Origin: Ktedonobacter sp. SOSP1-85
GTDB lineage: Bacteria > Chloroflexota > Ktedonobacteria > Ktedonobacterales > Ktedonobacteraceae
NCBI RefSeq assembly: GCF_016587415.1
Contig: NZ_BNJI01000001.1
Coordinates: forward strand, 3,201,501-3,265,500
Direction: 5' to 3'
Length of the DNA: 64,000 nucleotides
Notes under the pieces: model-generated
What the model was told of the DNA's origin: nothing
The model's input: the letters and a program-made list of their open reading frames with translations, nothing else
The model's database searches: none
Part shown: positions 33,455 to 41,906 of the stretch, piece after piece
Layout of the letters: every line of letters starts with the position of its first letter
Numbering within the stretch: position 1 is the first letter of the stretch
Made by a program: the position numbers and the translations under genes

Positions 33455-33535
33455 ATGCTACAAAAGTACGTGTCTACATATCATGATACGAGACACCCGT
33501 GCCAGGATATGTAGACGCGTGCTTTAGCAGCGTCG
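33455..33535. repeat. Inverted repeat with shared loop, copy 2
   Basis: A relative of the element at 29635-29721, present with the loop in the opposite orientation (GAGACACCCGTGCC). The right arm is intact and the left arm has diverged (AGTACGTGTCTAC). It lies between the convergent HxlR and hydrolase genes. Confidence 0.8.
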
Positions 33536-33539
33536 TGCC

Positions 33540-34334
33540 TTAGTTGAGGAAGAAGGCTTCGAGTGCGGGGGCGAGAACATCATCCGCCGGGCCGTGGTCC
33601 TGGCCTTCGAGGGTGCGGCGCTGGGCGTTGGGAAGGATGTTGGTAATCTCTTGCGCTCCATGGTGCATAAACACATGGCTGGCTCCGCCATCCATTACAA
33701 GGGTGGGAACGCTGACAGAGGCCCACTTCTTGAGTGGCCGCGGATCGCCACGCATGGTGTCGCCCATAATGGTGCCATCATATGGGATCGTGTGTGCTAC
33801 TTTCTCTAATTCTGGCCACATGGGCGATTGCTGTATCTGCTCAACCATTTCGGCAGGAACACCCACAGCCTCTATCATAAAGTATTTGACTGCCTGGCCA
33901 CGCTGACCTGATGATATCAGTTCGTTCAAGTGTGATACATAATTCTCTGGCGTGGGAGGTCGGCTATCATCGACGATAAATGGTGGTTCGTATAGCGCTA
34001 GCTTTGTGATTTTACCGGGGAGGAGGTGTGCTGCCTCAAGGGCCAGAACTGCCCCGGAGGAGTGACCAAAGACAAATGCCGTTCCCCCAGCCTCGTCAAT
34101 CAGGGCCTCAATATCTTCTACCTCGCGCTCGACCGCGTATGGCGTGTTGTCTCCACTGTCGCCTCGCCCCCGCCGATCATAGGCATATACTGTGAAATGT
34201 GATGCTAGGACCGTGGCTAGCGATGTCTCGGCTACACGCGTCGCAGTCGCGCCTGCCACAAGGATGAGCGCGGGACCTTCCCCGAATTTATCGAAGGCTA
34301 TAGGCGTACTGTCTTTGGACGTGACTTTTCGCAT
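33540..34334 (-). CDS. Alpha/beta-fold hydrolase
   Basis: A 264-residue cytosolic hydrolase. The nucleophile elbow is FVFGHSSGAVLALEAA (Ser near residue 94), the acid is probably the Asp in VMDGGASH near 213, and the His is in EGQDHGPADD near 248, giving a complete Ser-Asp-His triad. The YAYDRRGRGDSGD stretch near residue 52 is typical of the family. The substrate cannot be told. AGGAGACAGT precedes its ATG. The IscB-bearing insertion ends only about 30 bp upstream of this start, so the element may have separated the gene from its original promoter. Confidence 0.87.
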   Translation of the reverse strand: MRKVTSKDSTPIAFDKFGEGPALILVAGATATRVAETSLATVLASHFTVYAYDRRGRGDSGDNTPYAVEREVEDIEALIDEAGGTAFVFGHSSGAVLALEAAHLLPGKITKLALYEPPFIVDDSRPPTPENYVSHLNELISSGQRGQAVKYFMIEAVGVPAEMVEQIQQSPMWPELEKVAHTIPYDGTIMGDTMRGDPRPLKKWASVSVPTLVMDGGASHVFMHHGAQEITNILPNAQRRTLEGQDHGPADDVLAPALEAFFLN

Positions 34335-34362
34335 ACTGTCTCCTCTTATGTTGGTTTATCCG

Positions 34363-34415
34363 AATGTGGCAAGAAAACCACGAAGTCTTTAGCTTCGTGG
34401 ATGAATTGCCACATT
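34363..34415. repeat. Right-end hairpin of the IscB element
   Basis: Nested stems as described for the element: 34363-34372 with 34406-34415, and 34378-34385 with 34393-34400, loop TCTTTAG. It lies 10 bp after the iscB stop. Confidence 0.7.
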
Positions 34416-34424
34416 CTCCCCTGA

Positions 34425-35690
34425 TTAATTGGCAGTGGATGAGATATGCGGCATGGGCGCTTGACACATCATCCATGAAGATCGTGCCCTCACTCGCTTC
34501 ATCTTCTCAAACTTCGGAATTGGCTTGAGATCGACCTTGTTCCCATCAATGTTCATCAGAATGGCATAGCCAGTAGACATTCGCCCTTTAATAAGGTACT
34601 CCTGTCCCTGATACCGCACCATATCAAATTTCCGAAAACCGCCAATTTTCCCCGTGAGAATACGTTGTTCGCTGTGTCGCCCTTTGGTTTGCTGGTAATC
34701 TCCATCGGGGACACATCGCTTCTTGAGAATCACCGTGGTCTGAAACGTGGGCATGGCCCCTCGCGTGGCAATCAAGACCGCATCAAAGCAATGCTCCTTG
34801 GGCAAGCCTGCTATCTGACGGTGTTCTTTGGTCACAAATCCCCACGTTTCCTCTGCCTGAACCTGCTTCAACAATTGAAGACGAATGCTATTCATCTGTG
34901 TGGCATGGTTCAAGTTTCCTTTCTTCTTACCAGCGCGCTTGAGCGTCACGGTTCCGGCATGCAGCCCATCATGACAGGTTTTGCAGAGGGTGAGTAAATT
35001 GGCTTCTTCATCACTGCCGTTCTGACTGCGAAAAACGATATGATGGACTTCTAACCGCTTATCTTTCGATTTTCCTGCACAATGTTGGCAGGTATAGCTA
35101 TCGCGTGTTAGCACATAGGCTTTGATATTGGCAAAACCATAGTTGATGCCCTTCTGGTAGAGCCACTTGTGCTTTAAAACGTTAGAATTTTTAAGGGCAT
35201 GGGGATCAAATGTTCCTGTTTCCAGCACAATATGACGAATGGGCAGGATGGATTGCACAAAACGGATTTCCCGCAGGTGGGCGTCAATTTTACTGCGCAT
35301 CGTGGGAGAGAAGCGACCTGTTTTGATGGAGTTCTTGCGATTACGCCATCGTGCTTTTCTATATCTGGTCTTTCGGTTGCGCCGGTTCCGGCGATACTTT
35401 ACACGCTCTTTCATGGTGGTGGCAATATCATTGCGAACCTGCACTTCTGACAAATACACCACCTGCCCCTGCGTATCGGCCACCGCTGAACCAATCATGA
35501 CACTGCCCGTATCTACCCCAAGGGTCAATGGTTGGGTGGAGGTCGTTGTTGGCTGAACCAACAACTTGATCGTAAAGGGCGTTCTCCTTTTGACTTTGGC
35601 CTTGCCATCTTTAAGGAGTAATCGTGCAATAGCACACGAACATGGCATCAATGGCGTGCCATCTGGTGCCAATACATACACAACGTTCAT
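34425..35690 (-). CDS. iscB: IscB RNA-guided nuclease (Cas9 ancestor family)
   Basis: A protein of about 421 residues with the full IscB layout. The N-terminal PLMP domain contains the literal PLMP at residues 13-16. RuvC-I is LGVDTGS (Asp 60). An Arg-rich bridge helix spans about 95-120 (KYRRNRRNRKTRYRKARWR). RuvC-II is IVLETGTFD (Glu 157). The HNH nuclease carries CQHC at 201-204, LEVHHI (His 216/217), Asn 231, and CKTCH at 236-240. RuvC-III is KEHCFDAVLIA (His 300, Asp 303). All catalytic residues are present, so both strands should be cut. The ATG at 35690 is preferred over the ORF start 56 codons upstream because AAAAGGAATTTTCG precedes it and the upstream codons fall within the structured RNA region. 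Confidence 0.92.
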   Translation of the reverse strand: MNVVYVLAPDGTPLMPCSCAIARLLLKDGKAKVKRRTPFTIKLLVQPTTTSTQPLTLGVDTGSVMIGSAVADTQGQVVYLSEVQVRNDIATTMKERVKYRRNRRNRKTRYRKARWRNRKNSIKTGRFSPTMRSKIDAHLREIRFVQSILPIRHIVLETGTFDPHALKNSNVLKHKWLYQKGINYGFANIKAYVLTRDSYTCQHCAGKSKDKRLEVHHIVFRSQNGSDEEANLLTLCKTCHDGLHAGTVTLKRAGKKKGNLNHATQMNSIRLQLLKQVQAEETWGFVTKEHRQIAGLPKEHCFDAVLIATRGAMPTFQTTVILKKRCVPDGDYQQTKGRHSEQRILTGKIGGFRKFDMVRYQGQEYLIKGRMSTGYAILMNIDGNKVDLKPIPKFEKMKRVRARSSWMMCQAPMPHISSTAN

Positions 35691-36005
35691 CGAAAATTCC
35701 TTTTCAGAAAAATGCTCTGCCAGGTGGCAGGTGGTGCGTATCCCTGTACTGCGACCATACAGGGAATCCGACTTCATCTCGACAAGGTTCAGAAGGCTTG
35801 TTGGGCCTGAATCACCGGGACTTCCCTCATCCCTACTTAAACTCAGGCGATAGAGCAACCGTCTGATGCGTCAAGGGTTGGTATCATGACCTTCCAAACA
35901 TAGCTCACCTTTCGGTGGCTGAGTCTGGTGAACTCAGGCTTCATCTTCCGAAGAAGCCGCTCAGTCTTTAGCTGAGCGGTAGTTCACATTTCCTTTCTCA
36001 CTCAC
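35691..36005 (-). ncRNA. Probable omega RNA of IscB, with 5' guide
   Basis: The region immediately 5' of iscB on its coding strand is non-coding and strongly folded: GTGAACT...AGTTCAC outer stem, CCGCTCAG/CTGAGCGG hairpin, GGCTT/AAGCC hairpin, AGC(T)CACC/GGTGGCT hairpin, and a CCCTGTA/TACAGGG hairpin nearer the gene. In characterised IscB systems the omega RNA lies here and its 5' end extends beyond the element to provide the guide. The guide would then come from about 35988-36005, read on the minus strand as GTGAGTGAGAAAGGAAAT. The 5' and 3' boundaries are estimates. Confidence 0.65.
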
Positions 36006-36078
36006 AGGTGTTAAGTGTACCATTCTAGCTCCAAAAAATCTTCTCCAATCTTGCCCTTTGTGGTGTCCAACCAGAGTA

Positions 36079-36140
36079 ACTCAAGCGAAAGAAGCAGGCC
36101 CGCTGTGCATGCACAGCGGGCCTGCTTCTTTCGCTTGAGT
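36079..36140. terminator. 62-bp perfect palindrome at the end of the nuo operon
   Basis: Bases 36079-36109 and 36110-36140 are exact reverse complements with no spacer; the tip is TGTGCATGCACA. It ends 4 bp before the nuoN stop codon and should terminate the long nuo transcript. Confidence 0.85.
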
Positions 36141-36144
36141 ATTC

Positions 36145-37860
36145 CTACTTGAGCATCATGGGTGCGGCTTGCTGCGCGAGCTGGACGAGCCAGAAGGGCA
36201 GGACCGTGCCGACCGCGAGCGTGCCAATGGCCGCGATGACCAGGGCGATCCAGGCGAACCAGTTGAGGCTGCGCGCTGAATCTTGCTCCTCCGCCTCGGC
36301 GGGGAGAGGTGAGTTCACCACAGCGGTGCGTGTCTCTGGCTTGACGGCGACGGCGGCGCCACCACGCGAGAGTGTCGCGGTGGCGCTCCGAGCAGCACCA
36401 GAGGCGCGTGCCGGACGGCGGGACTCGCTGACCTTGGGCGAGGCCGGAACGGTTCCCAGGGTCAGAGCCTCTTTCTCCTCCTCCGTCTGCTCCATGAACA
36501 TGGTGGCGATGACGCGCAGGTAGTAGTACATACCCAGGACGCTGGCGAGGACACCGATGATCAACAGTTCAGGATGCCCACCCGCGAGCGCGGCGTAGAA
36601 GATGTAGTACTTACCAGCGAAGCCAGCCATGGGTGGGAAGCCCGCCAGGGCCAGCAGGAAGAAGGCCAGCAGACCAGCCACGACTGGGCGCCGATGCCAG
36701 AGACCGCGCAAATCGTTGGCGCTGCTACCCGCGTTATCCAGGCCTTCCAGGACCGAGATTGCGCCAAAGGCGCCCAGGTTCAGGAAGGTGTAGCAGGCCA
36801 GGTAGAAGAGCAGCGCGCTCATGCCGAGTGTGCCACCAACTACGATACCGATCAGCATATAGCCAGCGTGCGCGATACTGGAATAGGCCAGCAGGCGTTT
36901 GACGTTGGTCTGTACTACAGCCATGATATTGCCGCCAACCATGGTCAGGATGGCGATGGCCCAGATCACGGGTGCCCAGGTATCATGGAAGGGCAGTAAG
37001 ACCAGTCCGAAGAGACGCCCAAAGGCGATCATGGCCGCGGCCTTGGTACCAACCGACATAAAGGCGGTCACTGGAGCGGGCGCGCCCTGGTAGACGTCGG
37101 GCGTCCAGGCCTGGAAGGGAATCGCCGAGACTTTGAAGGCGAATCCGACTGTGAGCAGGCCCAGGGCCACGATCAGAAGAATCGGAGCCTGTGCCGTGCC
37201 GTTGGCCGCACCATGCAGGTGCGCGGCAAAAGAGGCGATATCCAGGAAACGCGTGCTATTTGTCGCGCCATATGTCAGGGCCAGGCCATAGAGCAGGAAG
37301 GCCGAGGCGAAGGAGCTGAGCAGGAAGTACTTCATGCCCGACTCCAGGGAAGCGCGGCGGCGCTCGATGAAGCCCGAGAGAATATACAGGGCCAGCGAGA
37401 GCATCTCAATGCCCAGGAAGACTGTGAGCAGGCTGGTCGAAGCGGCCAGTAGCATCATGCCCACTGCAGCTAGTAGCATCAGCGTGTAATATTCGCCCTG
37501 GTGTACCAGTTGCAGGCGCTTGAGATACGGCGGCGAGAGCAGGATGCCCAGGCCAGCGGCGCTCAGGATAATCAGGTACGCCAGTTGTGTGCCCTGATCT
37601 GAGCCAACCATGCCATTGAAGGCTTCGCGCTGATCTCCGCCAAGTAAAAGTCCGATCGTGGTTCCGATAGCGCCAACCACACCCACAAATGCCAGGATTG
37701 GCAGAATGGTGTAGTTCTGTGGCCCGCTATGCTTGGTGCGCTCACCCTCATGCGGCAATACGGCATCAACCAGCATCACGATGAGAGCCATGCCCACCAG
37801 GACCACTAATGGCGCTATTCGCCACCAATCAGCGGCGGTGACAGTGAATGTAAACGTCAT
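36145..37860 (-). CDS. nuoN: NADH-quinone oxidoreductase subunit N
   Basis: A proton-pumping antiporter-like membrane subunit of respiratory complex I. It has 571 residues with about fourteen helices and family motifs such as GIEMLSLALYIL, KVSAIPFQAWTPDVYQGAP near residue 225 and RLLAYSSIAHAGYML near 320, which include the key Lys and Glu positions. It is about 80 residues longer than typical NuoN because of a low-complexity Ala/Arg/Ser/Pro-rich segment at about 465-530, inserted before the last membrane helix (ALVIAAIGTLAVGTVLPFWLV). It is the last gene of the minus-strand nuo operon, with a palindromic terminator just beyond. Confidence 0.95.
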   Translation of the reverse strand: MTFTFTVTAADWWRIAPLVVLVGMALIVMLVDAVLPHEGERTKHSGPQNYTILPILAFVGVVGAIGTTIGLLLGGDQREAFNGMVGSDQGTQLAYLIILSAAGLGILLSPPYLKRLQLVHQGEYYTLMLLAAVGMMLLAASTSLLTVFLGIEMLSLALYILSGFIERRRASLESGMKYFLLSSFASAFLLYGLALTYGATNSTRFLDIASFAAHLHGAANGTAQAPILLIVALGLLTVGFAFKVSAIPFQAWTPDVYQGAPAPVTAFMSVGTKAAAMIAFGRLFGLVLLPFHDTWAPVIWAIAILTMVGGNIMAVVQTNVKRLLAYSSIAHAGYMLIGIVVGGTLGMSALLFYLACYTFLNLGAFGAISVLEGLDNAGSSANDLRGLWHRRPVVAGLLAFFLLALAGFPPMAGFAGKYYIFYAALAGGHPELLIIGVLASVLGMYYYLRVIATMFMEQTEEEKEALTLGTVPASPKVSESRRPARASGAARSATATLSRGGAAVAVKPETRTAVVNSPLPAEAEEQDSARSLNWFAWIALVIAAIGTLAVGTVLPFWLVQLAQQAAPMMLK

Positions 37861-37911
37861 TGACCATACCTCGTGAGAGAGGAGCCGCCACGCGGGAGGC
37901 TCCCTCTACGC

Positions 37912-39483
37912 TCATTTGATGAACGCATTGCCTAGATTTTGCATCGTGTTCAACACCGGTTGGTGCAGCAGGAAGGTGAGCGGCGCAGGCTGCAAGCCGA
38001 TGTAGAAGATCAACGCCAGGAGTGGCAGGATCGCCAGGAACTCGCCCATACGGATATCCGCCAGGCCGCCGCGGCGTGTGACCTGCGCCACTGGACCCAG
38101 GGCCGGGGCTGGACCCGTCATCACGCCCTGGAAGAAGCGCAGCATGTACCAGGCGGCAGGGACGACCACGGCGGTTCCCAGCACACCCAGAGTCACGTTA
38201 CTGCGGAACGCGCCCAGCAGCGAGAGGAACTCGCCCGCGAAGCTGTTGAGCCCAGGCAGACCCAGCGACGAGAGGGCCGCGATCAGCAGCACTGTCGCCA
38301 TGATTGGCACGCGTGTCGCGATGCCACCAAAGTCGGCGATATTGCGTGTCCCCACGCGCTCCTCGATGTAGCCCGCGATCAGGAAGAGGGCCGCGGTCGT
38401 AATACCGTGGTTGACCATCTGCAGGACCGAACCCTCGACGCCCTGCGCGTTAAAGGCGAACATGCCCAGCATCACCACGCCCAGGTGGCTGATACTGGAG
38501 TAGGCCAGGATGCGCTTGAGATCCGTCTGGACCAGGGCCAGGACCGCGCAGTAGAGAATACCGACGACGGCCAGAATGCTAAAGAGCGGGGCCAGCGCCT
38601 GCACTGCCAGCGGGAAGAGCGGAATGCAGATGCGCAGGAAGCCATAGGCGCCGGTCTTGGACATCGCGCCAGCCAGGATGGCCGTCACGGGCGCGGGCGA
38701 CTCGCTATAGGTATCCGGCAGCCAGGAATGGAACGGCACAAAGGGAATCTTGACCGCGAAAGCAGCCGCGAAGGCCAGGAAGAGCCAGAGTTGTGTTGTG
38801 CTATCGAAATGGGCCGCGCAGGTGACCGCGCCCGTGTTGGGGTTGGTCAGACCGTTGGTCAGGGTGCCGATATCGAGCGTGAAGCCACAGCCTGCACCCG
38901 CCGTACGCGTGTAGAAGTAGCCCACGGCGATAATACCCGCCAGCATCAGCAGGCTACCCACGGAGGTATAGAGCACAAACTTGAACGCGGCATAAATGCG
39001 GCGCTCTCCGCCCCAGGTACCCACCAGGAAGTAGGCTGGAATCAGCATTAACTCCCAGAAGATATAGAAGAGGAAGAGGTTCGCCGAGAGAAAGACGCCC
39101 AGGATACCGCTTTGCAGGAGCAGCATAAAGGCCATGTAGTTCTTAAAGCGCTTCTGCTGGCGATAGGAGGCTGCCATACACACCAGCCCGAGCAGCGAGG
39201 TCAGTACGACCAGCAGCAGGCTGATGCCATCGACATCCAGGGTGTAGTTGATGCCAATCGAAGGAATCCAGGGCAGGCGCTCCTGGAAGCTCGAATGACT
39301 GAAATTGCTCACCGTAGCCTGCGAATACAGCAGGGCCAGGATGAACGAGAATATCACGTTGATCCCCGCGAAGGCTAGCGAAATCCAGCGAATAAGCGCC
39401 TGGTTCGCCTTCGGCAGGCAGAGCACAACGGCTCCTCCAATAAGCGGGAGGAAGATCAGTAACGAGAGAATGTACGATTGCAT
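37912..39483 (-). CDS. nuoM: NADH-quinone oxidoreductase subunit M
   Basis: A complex I proton-translocating subunit of 523 residues, multi-pass in the membrane. Visible markers are DVDGISLLLVVLTSLL near residue 83, FYIFWELMLIPAYFLVGTWGG near 140 with the conserved Glu in TM5, VKIPFVPFHSWLPDTYSESP near 245, and LKRILAYSSISHLGVVMLG near 325. An insertion of about 25 residues with two Cys (TAGAGCGF to AVTCAAH) lies in an outer loop near 195-225 and is not typical. Located between nuoL (6-bp gap) and nuoN in the operon. Confidence 0.95.
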   Translation of the reverse strand: MQSYILSLLIFLPLIGGAVVLCLPKANQALIRWISLAFAGINVIFSFILALLYSQATVSNFSHSSFQERLPWIPSIGINYTLDVDGISLLLVVLTSLLGLVCMAASYRQQKRFKNYMAFMLLLQSGILGVFLSANLFLFYIFWELMLIPAYFLVGTWGGERRIYAAFKFVLYTSVGSLLMLAGIIAVGYFYTRTAGAGCGFTLDIGTLTNGLTNPNTGAVTCAAHFDSTTQLWLFLAFAAAFAVKIPFVPFHSWLPDTYSESPAPVTAILAGAMSKTGAYGFLRICIPLFPLAVQALAPLFSILAVVGILYCAVLALVQTDLKRILAYSSISHLGVVMLGMFAFNAQGVEGSVLQMVNHGITTAALFLIAGYIEERVGTRNIADFGGIATRVPIMATVLLIAALSSLGLPGLNSFAGEFLSLLGAFRSNVTLGVLGTAVVVPAAWYMLRFFQGVMTGPAPALGPVAQVTRRGGLADIRMGEFLAILPLLALIFYIGLQPAPLTFLLHQPVLNTMQNLGNAFIK

Positions 39484-39488
39484 AACCT

Positions 39489-41507
39489 CTACCCCCTCAC
39501 CGCGTAGTACAGAACGATCAGCAGCACGCCGAACAGGATCGCCAGCGCGTAGTTGCGCATATAGCCGGTTTGCAGGCGACGGATGCCACTGCTCGAACCG
39601 CGGAAGAGCGCGGTAATACCAGTATTGATGCCGCCCAGCAGGCTTCCATCGAGGAAGCGCGTGGCGAGACGACCCACGCCCTGAACGGGCTTGACGATGA
39701 GCCAGCCAAGGGCCTCGTCAACATAGTACTTATTGAAGAGCAGCTTGTAGACCGGGCTGGTGCTTTCTTTGTAGGCAAAGCCTTGCGCGTAACGAGCATG
39801 AGCCAGGAAGAAACCTACAAGCGCCGCCGCGATACTCAGGCCAGCCGAGACCCATTCGAGACCCAGTGAGATTTCAGGGGTCTGAACACCCGAGAAGACC
39901 GGAGCCAGGAAATTGCCCAGCGGCGACCAGTTAGGCAGACCGATCAGCGAGAAGGAGCCGAAGACACCACCGATGATCGAGAGGAAGGCCAGGATCGCCA
40001 GCGGCATCCACATGACAGCCGGAACCTCGTAGACCTGGTAGATGCTGGCGGGCGCGCCATGGCCGTGACCATGATTCGCGGGAGCCAGGTCTTCTTCCTC
40101 GTCATCCTCGTGCGCGGACTGAACCACCGCGCCGCCACGATACTCGCCATAGAAGACTGAGAAGAAGAGGCGGAACATATAGAAGGCAGTCAGGCCAGCC
40201 GTCAGAATTCCGATGCCCCACAGCACATAGTAGCCGGGGTTGGCGGTATGCACGGCCTGGGCGAAGATCCCACCCAGAATCTCATCCTTACTCCAGAAAC
40301 CGGCCAGGGGTGGCAGACCACTGATGGCCCAGGTCGCGAAGAGGAAGGTCCAGAAGGTAATCTTCAAGCGGCTGCGCAGGCCACCCATGTTGCGCATATC
40401 CTGCTCGCCGCCCAGGGCGTGAATCACCGCGCCCGCGCCCAGGAAGAGCAGGGCCTTGAAGAAGGCATGCGTGACCAGGTGGAAGATGCCTGCTGAATAG
40501 TTGTAGACGCCCTCGGCCATAAACATATAGCCCAGCTGGCTAATGGTCGAGTAGGCCAGGACGCGCTTGATATCCAGCTGTACCAGGGCGATGGTCGCCG
40601 CGAAGAGCGCCGTCGCGCCACCGATACCCGCTACGACATTGAGCGCCACGGGCGCGATCTGGAAGAGCGGATGAGTGCGCGCGACCAGGTAGACACCAGC
40701 GGTTACCATCGTCGCGGCATGGATCAGGGCGCTGACAGGTGTCGGGCCTTCCATGGCGTCGGGCAACCACATGTAGAGCGGCAACTGCGCCGACTTGGCG
40801 GCACAAGCCACGAAGATCAGCAGCGTAATCGCCACTGCCGTCGCACTGCCAGTCGAGACTGCGTTGACGTTCGTGAAGACATCATGAAAGTTCAACGTGC
40901 CATAGTTCAGGAAGATCAGGAAGATGGCCAGCATCAGGCCGAAATCACCAATGACGTTGATGACGAAGGCCTTGCGTGCCGCAGCCACGGGGGCCGCGCG
41001 CTGGTACCAGAAACCGATCAACAGGAACGAGGCCAGGCCCACCAGGCCCCAGCCCATCAGCAGGAAGAGGAAGTTATCCGCGGTGACCAGCAACACCATC
41101 GAGAAAATAAAAAAGTTCAGATAGGCGAAGAAACGCCAGAACCCCGGATCATCCTCCATATACCCTGCCGAGTATATATGGATCAGTAGGCCCACGCCCG
41201 TCACGACCAGCAACATCGTCGCGGTCAGAGGATCGAGCAGCAGACCGAAGTCGACATTAAACGCGCCGCTACCAGTGCCCGATGTGATCCAGTGATAGAC
41301 CACTGTATCATTGACACGACCGCCGGCAACATTGGCTGGCGTGCCGAGCATCGAGACAAAGTTGCTTAGCGCGAAGAGAAAGGCAAGGCCACACGCGCCC
41401 CAGCCCACAGTCAGGATCGCGGCGCGGGGCAAGACTTTGCCGACCAGCCCCAGCACGATAAAACCGAGCAGGGGTGGTAGCAGTACCCACAGACTAAGAT
41501 TGATCAT
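39489..41507 (-). CDS. nuoL: NADH-quinone oxidoreductase subunit L
   Basis: The largest antiporter-like subunit of complex I (672 residues), including the long lateral helix region at its C-terminal end. Key features are GWGLVGLASFLLIGFWYQ near residue 155, AKSAQLPLYMWLPDAMEGPTPVSALIHAATMV near 235-265, and DIKRVLAYSTISQLGYMF near 320, which contain the Lys and Glu residues of the proton path. A His/Glu/Asp-rich loop (SAHEDDEEEDLAPANHGHGHG) near residue 470 could bind metal or simply be a flexible link. It lies 12 bp after nuoK. Confidence 0.95.
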   Translation of the reverse strand: MINLSLWVLLPPLLGFIVLGLVGKVLPRAAILTVGWGACGLAFLFALSNFVSMLGTPANVAGGRVNDTVVYHWITSGTGSGAFNVDFGLLLDPLTATMLLVVTGVGLLIHIYSAGYMEDDPGFWRFFAYLNFFIFSMVLLVTADNFLFLLMGWGLVGLASFLLIGFWYQRAAPVAAARKAFVINVIGDFGLMLAIFLIFLNYGTLNFHDVFTNVNAVSTGSATAVAITLLIFVACAAKSAQLPLYMWLPDAMEGPTPVSALIHAATMVTAGVYLVARTHPLFQIAPVALNVVAGIGGATALFAATIALVQLDIKRVLAYSTISQLGYMFMAEGVYNYSAGIFHLVTHAFFKALLFLGAGAVIHALGGEQDMRNMGGLRSRLKITFWTFLFATWAISGLPPLAGFWSKDEILGGIFAQAVHTANPGYYVLWGIGILTAGLTAFYMFRLFFSVFYGEYRGGAVVQSAHEDDEEEDLAPANHGHGHGAPASIYQVYEVPAVMWMPLAILAFLSIIGGVFGSFSLIGLPNWSPLGNFLAPVFSGVQTPEISLGLEWVSAGLSIAAALVGFFLAHARYAQGFAYKESTSPVYKLLFNKYYVDEALGWLIVKPVQGVGRLATRFLDGSLLGGINTGITALFRGSSSGIRRLQTGYMRNYALAILFGVLLIVLYYAVRG

Positions 41508-41519
41508 ACTGCCCCCTCA

Positions 41520-41840
41520 TTAGCCTCGCAACATATTCATCTCGTCAACATCAATGTTGTGGCGGGTGCGGAAGATGGAGACGATAATGGCAAGACCTAC
41601 GACCACCTCGGCGGCGGCCACGGTCAGCACCAGGAAGACAAACATCTGTCCATCCGCGGAATCGAGAAATGTTGAAAAGGCCACAAGTGATAGGTTGACG
41701 GCATTGAGCATCAACTCAATAGACATAAAGATTACCAGCGGGTTGCGCCGGATAAGCACGCCAATCGCACCGATACCGAATAATATGGCGCTGACGATCA
41801 GATACGCTGAGAGTGGCGGCAATGTAGAAATTGCAGGCAT
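41520..41840 (-). CDS. nuoK: NADH-quinone oxidoreductase subunit K
   Basis: A small three-helix complex I membrane subunit of 106 residues. The motif [18 protein letters not shown] contains the membrane-embedded Glu that takes part in proton transfer, and a second acidic position appears in [15 protein letters not shown]. Its length and three-helix pattern are those of the family. It lies between nuoJ and nuoL; the 66-bp gap to nuoJ is slightly longer than other gaps in this part of the operon. Confidence 0.95.
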   Translation of the reverse strand: MPAISTLPPLSAYLIVSAILFGIGAIGVLIRRNPLVIFMSIELMLNAVNLSLVAFSTFLDSADGQMFVFLVLTVAAAEVVVGLAIIVSIFRTRHNIDVDEMNMLRG

Positions 41841-41906
41841 GTTAGAAAAAGACCTCCATCCTCACGTTCAGCGAAGACCCTGAAAAACAGGGAAGAATAG
41901 CTTCAT

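Larger units (their letters stand above)
34363..35987 (-). mobile_element. IS200/IS605-like non-autonomous element carrying iscB (IscB/OMEGA locus)
   Basis: A single-gene element with structured ends. The downstream end (34363-34415) has a 10-bp stem AATGTGGCAA/TTGCCACATT enclosing CCACGAAG-tctttag-CTTCGTGG. The upstream end (35928-35987) has a 7-bp outer stem GTGAACT/AGTTCAC enclosing CCGCTCAG...CTGAGCGG whose loop again contains TCTTTAG. Subterminal hairpins of this kind are recognised by TnpA Y1 transposases of the IS200/IS605 family. No tnpA is in the element, so it would have to move in trans. Exact ends cannot be fixed without an empty-site comparison. Confidence 0.75.

Noticed and set aside
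35691..35858. N-terminal extension of IscB by 56 residues
   Set aside because: The frame is open but lies in the folded omega-RNA region; the ribosome-binding site and the PLMP domain both point to the ATG at 35690.
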